Below are positions 10,303 through 21,000 of a stretch of 64,000 nt of DNA, piece after piece. The position numbers and the translations under genes are program-made. The notes beneath the pieces were generated by a model that saw only the letters and a list, made by a program, of their open reading frames with translations, ran no database searches and was not told the origin of the DNA. The stretch is from Crossaster papposus. Taxonomy: Eukaryota > Echinodermata > Asteroidea > Velatida > Solasteridae. The stretch covers positions 1,240,001 through 1,304,000 of the forward strand of contig JBAIAA010000120.1 of NCBI GenBank assembly GCA_037893245.1, written 5' to 3'. Each line of letters starts with the position of its first letter. The first letter of the stretch is position 1.

Positions 10303-10764
10303 CAAACAGTGGTGGTAGTCTTTGCCTAACACAACTGCATTTGACAGTGTGCCCACTAACGACACGAATTATAGTCCAGCTTTCTGGATCACGCAGTGGT
10401 CTTTGCAAATTGAATCCAGCAGTTTATCTTTTTCCTTATTTCGCCACAGTCTTTCCTATGAAGCCAATCAGCGATCGCAGAACTGCGAAAATCAATACGT
10501 ACTAGGCGCAGTACGAAATTCCTTTGTGAAGCAGCACTAATTACATATGCAACGCAGGCCAGCGCGACTGCTGAATGGGTAGTTGACTGAGCGAAGATGC
10601 TACTCCGATTCGAATGGTAGAATTTGCATGAAAAGGTCATCCCCCATTTATTTAATTTGCAAAGACCACTGCGTGATTGAGAGAGCTGTACTATAAATCG
10701 TGTCGTTAGCGGGCGCAATGTCGAATGCAGTGGTCTTCAGCAGAAGATAGTAAAGACTACACTA
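10303..10764. repeat. Long foldback element
   Basis: The left arm (AACGACACGAATTATAGTCC, then CACGCAGTGGTCTTTGCAAA) is matched inverted by the right arm (TTTGCAAAGACCACTGCGTG, then ACTATAAATCGTGTCGTTAG). Arms are about 80 bp or more around a unique centre of about 200 bp. Confidence 0.8.
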
Positions 10765-11019
10765 GTGGCAGAGTGGAACCCCATGTTATTAATTTATGCA
10801 GTTTGGCAATGGTGATGGAGCCGCGGAACGGACCCTAAGTTGGGGTTTGTAAAATGGCCCTTGCTTCCTCTGGGGAAATCCCCCATTATAAGCTGGCGCC
10901 GACACTGCTCGGCGCCCAGATTCATATGCGCGCGTCAGATGTCGTGTGCCCAGGCGTAGGCACTTGCGCCCCTCGAAACAAAAACGTGTACGAAAAGTAC
11001 ACGACGCTGGTGCCAATGG

Positions 11020-13335
11020 ATGGTGAATTTATCAGGTAAATGTTTTACAAGTTAAAGCAAAGAATGAAGGAATATTCTCTCAGTATTTTTAGCATGCTCC
11101 AAGACTGGGGAGTGAGATTAAGACCAAGACCTACGTGGCCAATTCGTATCCTTAACCCTAACTCCTTACACAACAAAGGAAGTTGGAGGATTTTGAAGGA
11201 ATTGTATTGTTCAATAACAATGGTGAGGGAGTTAGGGTTAACGCATTCAATATATCAATTTAAATTTCAAAGAGAACCTCGACTTTACACCAACTTACTC
11301 TGGCCTTTAAACTGATTATCTTCACAGAAATGGACCGTTATGTCACAGTCACCAAACGACCCAATAAAATGAGTAAATCAAATGATTCCGCAGACGTGGG
11401 ACAAGATGCTGTGAGCGTGAAGAAGGCAAGACATCGAGATGAAGATGAAGATAATGAGGATAGGAAAACAGAAGGGGACAAGATTGGGGATGGAGGGGCT
11501 GCCTCGGGAACAAAGGTTAGTAAAATTGAACAAAATAATTATTTTAAAAAGCAGTATACATTTATTAAGTTTACAAGTTTGTGCTGGGATTATTTTGACA
11601 TTGACCATACCCAGCCATGCAAATGCATGGACTTCTTTCCCCAGACGTCGATCCCAGGTGGGTTGAGGTTGTTATCTGATGGGTAGCACACCACCCACAG
11701 AAACTTTGCATGTATACACGTTATCCGACACGAGTGGTCAATAAGAAAATATTTTTGGGAACTGGAAGGTGCCAAGAGGCAGAGTTAATCTCATGCTCCT
11801 GTACTGTTGTAAAGTGTCCTGCCTAAGGGCAAAGCCGGGTCTTATTTTTCTATTTTGGTCATTAATCTGAGTCAGTACCCAGATCTTGGACTTAAAGGTA
11901 GTATACACCATTTGCAGATATCGAAAATATTTACTACCGAATTATTAAGAAATATACTACCGAATTATTAAGAAATATCCTACTCATCTGAAAGTAAATG
12001 TTGATTCTGGGCATCCAGCAAAATGATTGCGCTAGATATTCTGTAATTATTCCGAAACCGGACGGCGATCGCGAAAAAACAAAGATAACATAAGAATAAC
12101 TGCTTGACGCCGGTTGAAAAAAACCGCTGTTTTTCGTGATTTTCTCGGCATCCATGATTCTAAAACTTCGGACAGCTCAGATATTTACTATAAAATACAA
12201 CCCCCAAAAGCTACCAATTCATGATAATTCAAGCAATGACCAATGGTGTATCCTACCTTTAAATTATTATTTAATTTATTTCAGGGTTTTCAGATGAAGG
12301 AGGTGAGAGGTGATCTGTTCGGATGCTCTGATGAGGAGTGCCTTGCTCACTGCATCAGTGAGGATGTCAGGATGGGCAAGGGTATTGCCAAAATCTTCAA
12401 GGAGAAATACGGAGGAGTTAAGGACCTTATGAATCAGGGTGAGAAGATGGGCTTTGCATTAAGAGATTTAAGTTATTAAAAACAAATTGTATCATAAAAT
12501 TGGGCATGATCCCTGGCCACACGGAATTCTGGTGTTTATGACTTCTGACTAGTGCCCTCGAAGAAAGATACTGACAATTTGGGAGACTGCCAACATAGGG
12601 CAAGATAGCTCAGTTGGTAGAGCGTCGGTCCGGTATTCTGAAGGTCGCAGGTTCAAGTCCCGCCTTGCGGATTTCTTTGTTTAGTTTGTAATATATGAAC
12701 AATAAATGTGTTATTTTAATTTTAGTAACCCAGTTTGAGTTTTCATTTCTAATCTGTCCGTTTCTCTTTCAGGTGTAAAACCTGGAGGAGTCGCTGTACT
12801 GAAACGAGGAAAAAAATTCATTTATTATCTGGTGAGGACATTAGATGGACCCTCCATAGTTACAAAAGGTCTTCAAAGTGGGTGTAAATTGGTGCATGGG
12901 CATAAGTAAATTTGCACAATGGATAACAATAAAGGGGCAGCTACTGCTCCATTTTCCTTCCAACAATGCTTTGTACTGATTATTGGTCACAGTCCTTTGT
13001 TTTTTCTCAGTATTTTTTCTGTCCTTTTTTTGTCCCTAGCTGATTAAAAACCTTTCCTTGTTAAAGCCATTTTCTTGAATGATTTATCTACAAACTCCCT
13101 TTTCATTTTTGAAAATCAGGTGACCAAGGAGAAATACTGGAATAAGCCGACCTACGACAGCCTCGCCCGAAGCCTTCGAGCCATGGCCACTCACTGCGTA
13201 AGAAACGACGTTCACAGTGTGTCTATGCCGCGGATTGGGTGTGGACTTGATGGTTTGAAGTGGGATCGAGTCGCGGCTGTGATCAGGGACGCGCTCGGAA
13301 GGACCGATATCACAGTGACCATTTATACGCTGTGA
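11020..13335 (+). CDS. OARD1: ADP-ribose glycohydrolase OARD1/TARG1 (macrodomain)
   Basis: TARG1 removes terminal ADP-ribose from glutamate/aspartate and deacylates O-acetyl-ADP-ribose. Exons: (11020-11035), 11328-11515, 12285-12438, 12773-12831, 13120-13335. The ATG at 11330 gives 204 aa. An upstream ATG at 11020 splices in frame and adds six residues, so the start is undecided. The macrodomain (about residues 65-204) shows RGDLFGC, LAHCISEDVRMGKGIA, VAVLKRGKKFIYYL, the catalytic Lys in VTKEK (13126-13128), PTYDSL, and the catalytic Asp in PRIGCGLD. Both residues known to be essential in human TARG1 are kept, so it is probably active. The roughly 60-residue N-terminal part is Asp/Glu/Lys-rich (RHRDEDEDNEDRK) and longer than in human (152 aa total). 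Introns hold a MITE (11892-12262) and a tRNA-like repeat (12599-12668). Confidence 0.93.
11152..11241. repeat. Short TTAA element with telomere-like termini
   Basis: TTAACCCTAACTCC ... GGAGTTAGGGTTAA, 90 bp in all, in OARD1 intron 1. It is the most compact example of the family, with perfect 14-bp ends. Confidence 0.85.
11892..12262. repeat. MITE with TTAAAGGTAG ends, copy 1
   Basis: Left end TTAAAGGTAGTATACACCA, right end TGGTGTATCCTACCTTTAA. The interior matches 17573-17878. This copy has an extra tandem duplication of a segment containing TACTACCGAATTATTAAGAA. It lies in OARD1 intron 2. Confidence 0.9.
12599..12668 (+). repeat. tRNA-derived repeat in OARD1 intron
   Basis: A box TAGCTCAGTTGGTAGAGC and B box GGTTCAAGTCC. 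GCAAG at the 5' end pairs with CTTGC at the 3' end. The anticodon stem has mismatches, and the 3' flank resembles that of the 8246 copy, so it is more likely a SINE head than a working tRNA gene. Confidence 0.65.
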
Positions 13336-13724
13336 TTGCCAAAGGTTGTTTCGCTTATACCCACCGCGCGCCCATAATGGGCTCTGGGAACCGCTGATGA
13401 AGCGTGCTTCACTGATTTCTGTGAAGGAAACGCACGGCATTTTGGGTAGCGTACCGTGATCTTTTAATATGCCATTTGCTGTGGCTTTGAGTAACGTCAT
13501 CTGAAGAAAACAATTGTTTTAAATTAAAAAATTTTCTCGGATGATCAAAGTGAGGATTTTAATTAGTTTGGGAGAAAAACGTTGCCATAAAGATGATGTA
13601 CCAATTATTAACAACAAAATTACATTGTTTACAAACTGTATACTAGTACTAGCTTTTTTTTTTATTTTCAATGTACCCGACTTGCGCCCGCGCTGTCCCA
13701 TATAAAGCAAAATAAGACGGAGGG

Positions 13725-13761
<37 letters not shown>

Positions 13762-15068
13762 ATTGTGGGTGGTCATTGTGCTTGCGGAATGTTGTGGTTT
13801 CTCAGAAATTCTGTTTAGTGTTTTTGTTTAGGTTTTTTTGGTTGGTGGGCGTGCGTTAAGTAAAAATAGTATAGAGAGTGTATTGGTATGGAGGACTAAG
13901 GGGGGGCTCCCTTATTCTCATATCGTGCTGGGTATACGCGCTGCACCTTCTGCGCGCCCCCTCCAACAACAAGGTACAGTGCTTTCGCACATTTTATACT
14001 TTTTCCAAAGGATAAAGTTTTAATAGACTATTTTCCAAAGGATAAAGTTTTAATAGACTATAGAGGGCGCGTTGTGTGTGGGCCGGAAAACGACCGGTGA
14101 TTTGAGCCGTTTTCCAAACCCGTACCCCAGCATCGTCTTCATCGCGGGCGCTATTCGTAGAGTTTAGCAATGGGCTGGAGTCGGTGTGGATTCGAAGCCA
14201 GGGGTTTGGAAAATGGCTCATTGCTAGTGGCAACTAGACCAAGCGAAATTGATCGTTTATTTCCGGTGATTAAACGCCAATGCAATATCAATGCATTGCA
14301 TACACGTACACACGGCACAGTCACCACGGTTCCGACCCGCGATAGGGTAATAAAAGGTGACACAATGCGCGGTCTCTGGCGATATTTTGTGCGGATTTAT
14401 TCGTTGTAGGCAACAAAACACTGCAATGGCAGGTGATTACGGACGGTGTACGATAGTTCGCCTGGCACGATTTTGACTGTCTACTTCAAGTTGTTCAAAA
14501 AAATGATAAGGTAGGCCCAAACCTTCTGTGTTTACGAAATGAGTTAAATAAAACCATGGTTTATTGCTCCATGATAAAACCATAGAGAAAGGAACAGATC
14601 CTTTCTCTATGATAAAACTAAGCATGGTCAGACGGGCAATTTGTTAATATAATGGTTAGAAAAAGTGTAACGTGTAGCCTAAATCACTAGGCCTTCCGAC
14701 TATAATATTTAGGCTATATACATTACATGCATGGAGGTAGGATGATTACTACATGTAATGTATATGTAAATCAAAGTTGTGGATCGGTAGTGTAAAGTCC
14801 TGGAGATAGCGTTTAACTGTGCTTTTTAAAATCTAGTAATAAAACTAATATAATAACGTTAATTTTAATTTGCCAATGGTTCGCTTTACTTACGTTAGGC
14901 ATATTTATGGTGATCATATTTATTATGTGACAGTAAAAAACTGGAGCCTAGGATTTGTGATTCTGCTACTTTAAGACACCAATAATCTCTGTTTCAAACT
15001 ATCACCAGAGACGACAAGATTTCTACAATATGTGATTTGATGGAGTGAGATCATCACGACAAGCCAAG
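13336..15068. other. OARD1-RGS22 intergenic region
   Basis: Contains a poly-C tract (about 13727-13758), a direct tandem duplication with AAAGGATAAAGTTTTAATAG (about 14004-14061), and an inverted repeat (GAGCCGTTTTCCAAACCC at 14104 versus GGGTTTGGAAAATGGCTC at 14202). A short hairpin around 14580-14612 repeats GGATCCTTTCTCTATG-like sequence. No coding exon is supported. The RGS22 promoter presumably lies in the right part. Confidence 0.6.
14101..14221. repeat. Inverted repeat, about 120 bp
   Basis: Arms GAGCCGTTTTCCAAACCC and GGGTTTGGAAAATGGCTC flank a GC-richer centre. It has the form of a small foldback or MITE. TAGAGGGCGCG just to its left (14061) resembles part of a CTCF site. Confidence 0.6.
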
Positions 15069-18000
15069 ATGCCAGAGAAAAAGTTGTCAACAGGTAAACA
15101 TTTCTTCATTTATAATAGGCCGAGTCTGATATGGGCTTCCACAGAGCTACGGCTATACGTCTACTTTCAGCTTGCTAACGCGTAATTGTAATGGGCGAAT
15201 ACGTAAACAATAGCCGAAGACAAGAAATTCAGACGCGGCCAAGTAAAAAAAAGATACCTGATTTTCAATCCACCTGATCCTTTTTCCCACCCGCCTCCCT
15301 TAATTTTTAATTTTTTAAAAATAACTTTGCAATATTTCTTCCCTAAAAAGGCAATTTGTTTCCAACAAAACATTTAAAATCTATGCAGAAAGTGTTGAGG
15401 CTCGTTGGACATTTTTGTATCGACAAAAGAGTTTTTTTAAAAGATAGATTCCGCCCACCATCTTGGGAAGGAAAAAAGTGCCCACCTTCATTACTCAAAA
15501 AGCCTGGATAAGGAACTATTTGAAGAGATATTCCACTTTAAAAGCAGAATTTTTGAAATTGAAAATCAGTGACATTCAGACCACATCAGAGAACTAATGG
15601 ATTATCTAATACCATATTCTTAAAAAAAAATAAAAAAATACAATTTAATATTAAGTGGACCTAATCACAGTAGACCTAACTGCACTCTGTCTTATAGTGT
15701 CATGCACAGCGGCAAATTGAGCATAATGATCTGAGCAAACAATGCTCTCATAATCTATTTCCGTGTTGCTATGGTAGCATTAGACACACACCTCAGTTGG
15801 ATTATTTGTGACCCAACCCAGCGAAACGAGTCGCAAGTCACCCAAAATACTTTTGAGTGTATACACCTTTATAACAGTGTCCTACACAACATAAATCAAT
15901 GGAAACAGGCGACCCTTTCACCCCAATAACATTTGTACATTATAAGGAGTCAATCTGAGTGATACACCAAAATAAAGAGCAAATTATGTGCTTTCAAATG
16001 CATGTGAAAAACTAATACCTGAAAATTTGTCCTTAAGACTCATTTCGTAGGATTCGGTCACATTTGTCAATAATTGCCAAGCGATATGCTCTTCAGCACA
16101 GCCGCTGAGCAAATAATGATGTCCATGCGGACTGGATTTGTTCACCGATATTGACAAGACCACTTGACTAATCTTTTTTTTTCTGGAATGGTTTTTCCAT
16201 ATTCTGGAATATAGTGTGTTGTTTTAAATCAAAATTTATTTTCTTTTGGTGTTCATTTGTTATGTCTTTATTATTTTCAACTGTCGCTATTTTGGGCTCC
16301 CAACCAAAGAAAAAAGCACTTTTTTGATTACTGTCGACCAGCAAAAATTGTAAATTAACTTCATTTGCTGACGACTTGAAATTCGATTTTGGGGACATCC
16401 CTCATTTTGCGTCGGTAGGTCACAAGTTATGTTTGATTTTTCGTCTTTCCTAAAACCAATGTTTGAAGAAAAAAAGGGGTTTTGTGGTTAAATATCTGAT
16501 AGCATTTATGTGATCACAAATGAAGTTCGTGATAGTTAATAATATTGGCTGATATTTTGCCACGACCTTTGCTTTCCTGTACTTTTTAAAAAGAAGATTA
16601 ATACATTTTGGCTAAATGCTTTTTAATAGATATCCAAAGTTTTTAGATTACAAAAATGTGTTAAGTGTTAGCACAATTGATAACGTTATGAACGTGATTA
16701 ATGAGCACTTGGGTATTTAGGTCAAATGTTGATAAATGAAAAAATTGGACCAATTGCTTTAAACTGTATCAAAAATTCACAGAATTAAATGCTCTCAAAA
16801 GTGTTACTATATATGTAGATAACTCTATTTAAAAATTAAAAGTGCCCTACAAATTTCTATTAATTTTAAGGGTTGCTTTTGTATTTCATCTTTTCGTCTA
16901 AATTTTATAGTTTTTGTACAGCTACTGTCTTGTTTTGTTGTAAATATTTTTTAAAAAATCAGTTTATTGCTTTTCTGAGGTTTTTTATTAATGTGTTTTT
17001 GGAAGTAACGCCAGGACCACTTAGGAAGGAACAGTCTTTGGATAACCAATAAGGCTACAAAATAAATAAAAAGGTTGACCAAATTTTGGTTATACATTTT
17101 ATAAAATAATTTATAAATTTCTTCATTTTTTTTGTATATTTTTTGTTTTAGTTCCCCCGGTAGTCACAGCAGATGACTTGGTAAGTCTGGTCTCTATTTC
17201 TAGAAAGAATTCTTTTGAAGCTGTATTTAAAAACAAAAGAAGAATCTTTTAAAGATTTTAAACATAAAAGTCTTGGAGCATACTTCAAGAAATTACACAT
17301 GCTTGTTTTAGGCACTGTGTTTGTAGTATCTTTAGTGCAAGATTTAGTTACATGTTTTGGAGAGCAAGATTCAACAATTGAAATTGAATTTGTCAGTCTT
17401 TTTGAAGATCACACATTTGATAAAGATGTATTGGAACAAGAGACAAATAGAAGTCGAACAGAAAATAAGTTAATCTATTCAAGGGATTGCATAACATCTT
17501 CGGTTAATCCCTGATCTCCATATTATATATTCCAATAGAATTTATGATTTAAGGTCATTCCATTTAAAGGTAGGATACACCATTTGCAGATATCGAAAAT
17601 ATTTACTACCAAATTATTAGGAAATATCTTACTCATTTGAAAGTAAATAATGATTCTAGGCATCCAGCAAAATGATTGCGCTAGATATCCTGTAATTATT
17701 CCGATCAACATAATTTTCTAATGTTGAAAACAAACGCTGTTTTTCGTGCTTTTCTCGGCATCCATGATTGTAAAACTTCGGACAGGTCAGTTAAACAATA
17801 TTTACTATAAAATACAACCCCCAAATCTACCCATTCATGATAATTCAAGCAATTACCAATGGTGTATACTACCTTTAATCCACGCACACACAAACAAAAT
17901 TGCGCTTTGAAATGGTGCAACTCAGTACACACTTTGGTATCAAATTTGGTATTATTATTTTAGATTTTACAGAAAATCATGATACAATTCAGACATGTCA

Positions 18001-21000
18001 CAGAACCCACTTTCATTTTTTTTACTATACCACTTTAGCTTAAAGTACATAATTGATGAATATTTATCCATAAACTGTTAATGCTACAGTGAGTACGAAG
18101 AACAGCCTACTACAAAAACCTCTTTTGGTTCATTATGTTGAAATATTCATTTTTGGAGTACCTGTTTAATTATTTAAAGTCCTTTCTTGCAATTTGTTTT
18201 ATTTTATTTTAAAATATTTTTTATTTGGTGTGTTATAATCCAAATCAGATACGTGATGAACTTAAAAAATATGCACATCATTTTAAATTTATTAGATAAT
18301 GTTTACTGAGAAGGCAGAACTGATTCCGTTTTTGTTTATTGTTTACACACTTGTTGTTTAAAATGTGCTCGTAAAGATTACTAATGCCTCTTGATGAATT
18401 GTCGTTCCCATAGCAACCTTTATATACTTGCCAACAATATACACGCACTTGGCAATTTTTCAAGGAGTAAATCCATTTGGATCACTGTTCAGTTTTTCAT
18501 CACGGCTCATTTCATTTCACGCTGGCGACCCATTTGCAATACTAGCCGAGTGCCTGCACTTGTAACTGGAAAAACAAAAAGAACAACGATTTTAATTCGG
18601 GTGGTCAGGGCCGTGTGTAACCATAGCAACAGTTTGATGGTTGGGTGGAGATTTCCAAGTATCTATTGTTGCTGTTTTGTTTGTCTTCTAAAACCCACAA
18701 AGGAATAAGCCTTGATGACAATCGGTCCTTTTAAAATATTTCATTATTCACCATTTCATATCACCATAGTAACCTTTGGTAGCGCATTGTTGCCATTGTA
18801 TAGGCCTGTTTATTCTGGCGTCGTCCCTATTATCTGTGACTGGTCATTTGACCGAACGGCTAAATCATGTAGGTTCTGGCCAGCTATATGATAAGCAAAA
18901 ACGGATTGAAACGGAACATCAACTCATTGCTGCTTATTCTGCTAATTTTTGTTTAAGAATGATGTTTAGAAATAAATTAAATTGAATCAAACAAAACAAA
19001 AACAATGGACATAAATTCCTTGGTATAAACATTAAAATTGATGAACAATGAACTGCACAATTTGTAATTTTGTAGCAATTGTTTTAACAGTAATAATGTT
19101 TTAAACAGTATCTTGACTGTTAACAACGTCCTAGTAACTTTTAAAGAAAGTTTATTTTAATTGTTCTTGTTGTATAAAATTCTACCCTATTGTAAATCAA
19201 ACATTTTTAGTCATTTAACTTTTTGTTTGGTGTTTGTTTAATGAAATAAACCGCAAATGAATGAATGACTTAATTAGTTATTTAAAAGAAATTTAATTTG
19301 GACAATACCATTTCCAAACTAAAGTTTTAATTTGTCCACAGAGAAAAAATTGAGGTTGCATTTCGCTATTGTGAATGTTGCAAACGTTAGCCAACTACGC
19401 GAACAATTTTCCATTAGACGCGCACACACACACATTTAGTTAGCATTGTTTGCGTGAGAGGAGTGCGGCCCAGAACAGAGTCACGTGCTGCCATGGAATT
19501 GCCTTAGCAACAATAATTTTTGTTTACTCATCTGATTTTGTGTTTGCCGCCGCGCGGCCTTTCAATCAAAAGTCGTTGTTTATTTAGTGCCAGGGATGTA
19601 GTCGAGTCCATCACAAGTCCCTGTAAGTCCCTGCAAGTCCATCACAAGATTTTCAGTTCCAATTAAAATCACAAGCTATTCAAATCAGCTTTGACAAAAG
19701 CATTCTTTTGTTATTGTTCATCCAGTTACTTGTGACTGCCTTTATGAAGGGACTTGTGACTGGCTTCACGAAAGGACTTGTGAACGAACTTGCAGGGACT
19801 CGACTACAACCCTGCTTAGTGCAGGCCATAATGTACAGTCAGGAGGGGTTTTCACAAGGATCGCTCATTAGACTAATTAGAATCAACAAGTGTGTAATTG
19901 CTCCTTGCTCATAACACAAGGCATTGAAGGTGTGCAGTCATGTTTTGCTAAAATGTTGCCACCCTTCCTCACAAAACCAGTCGCCCGTTCCAAAGTTTAT
20001 ATTATCCCTATAGAGACACGGCATTGTTCTTTTATTTGTACCTGTACTTTCTCACGACTAGTTTTGTGTTCTACGGTTACAAATCTGCGTTCAGTTTTTT
20101 GTAGTTGTTCAAACATTTTGTTAGCAAAATTGTCTACAAAGCATTTGCTTATTAGAACTTATATTAGGACTTAAAATTGTTGAACTATTAAAGGGGTTGT
20201 TGCATCTGAAGAGTTGAGGCGCAAAAGCTGCTAAAGGCCAGTACAAAATATTTGATTATCGTGCCAGTATACATGTACAACGCACTGGGAGCTTTCACCA
20301 ACAAAAATGTTCATGAAAGTGGCCGTTAGCAACTTCAGCAATTCATGTATTCTTTATTACTGGAATCTGTCTCAAGTTTCAGAAACCCAATCTCTCCATC
20401 AACATATCCTGGCTTAGCTTCGCGTCTGGGCTCGAGCCAAATTAAATTTTGCCTCATTTGGCACGTTCCCGGCTAACTTTCTTCCCCATCTGTACACTTC
20501 ACAGGTGTTTTAGCCTCTGTTTTTACAGCTATTTGGTAAAATTATCTGATTCTAAAGGTATTGATTGTAGTAAACCTACACCGGGGGTATGTGCAGTTGC
20601 TCTTTGCTTATTACTTTGGGCACAACAAGTTTAGTTTTAAAGGTTAATAGTTTGGATTTTTGTTTCGGATGCACTGTTGAATTCTGAGGGATTGGATAAC
20701 ACGAAGAATTTCTTAATAAGATCTGAAATGGATGAGTTTTTTTAGTGGGGGGGGGGGGGGGGGGGGGGTGTTTTATACTGCTCTTGTCTATAGAGTTATA
20801 TTTAAATAAATAGATTTTGCTATTTATTATAAAGTTCTTTTGTGTTTTGTACAAATTATTTCCATGTGGCTTAGCTACAGTAAAACATGTAAAACTCATA
20901 TTTTTATGTATTATGATATATGTACCACAATATACATGCAGGCCGTAGTTTATTGTTGGCCTTGTCGTACTACCGTTATTGTATTTTCCAAGAATTAACA

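Larger units (their letters stand above)
9611..11019. other. PPP1R8-OARD1 intergenic region
   Basis: Contains the PPP1R8 3' UTR with AATAAA at about 9829, a G-rich block at 9943-10068 with many runs of six or more G, and a large foldback element at 10303-10764. No convincing coding exon is seen. The sequence 10860-11035, GC-richer than its surroundings and ending at a good donor, is probably the OARD1 5' UTR exon. Confidence 0.6.

Noticed and set aside
17215-17514. 99-codon frame in RGS22 intron 2
   Set aside because: AT-rich, begins just after a splice donor, no recognisable domain, and no exon is needed between RGS22 exons 2 and 3.
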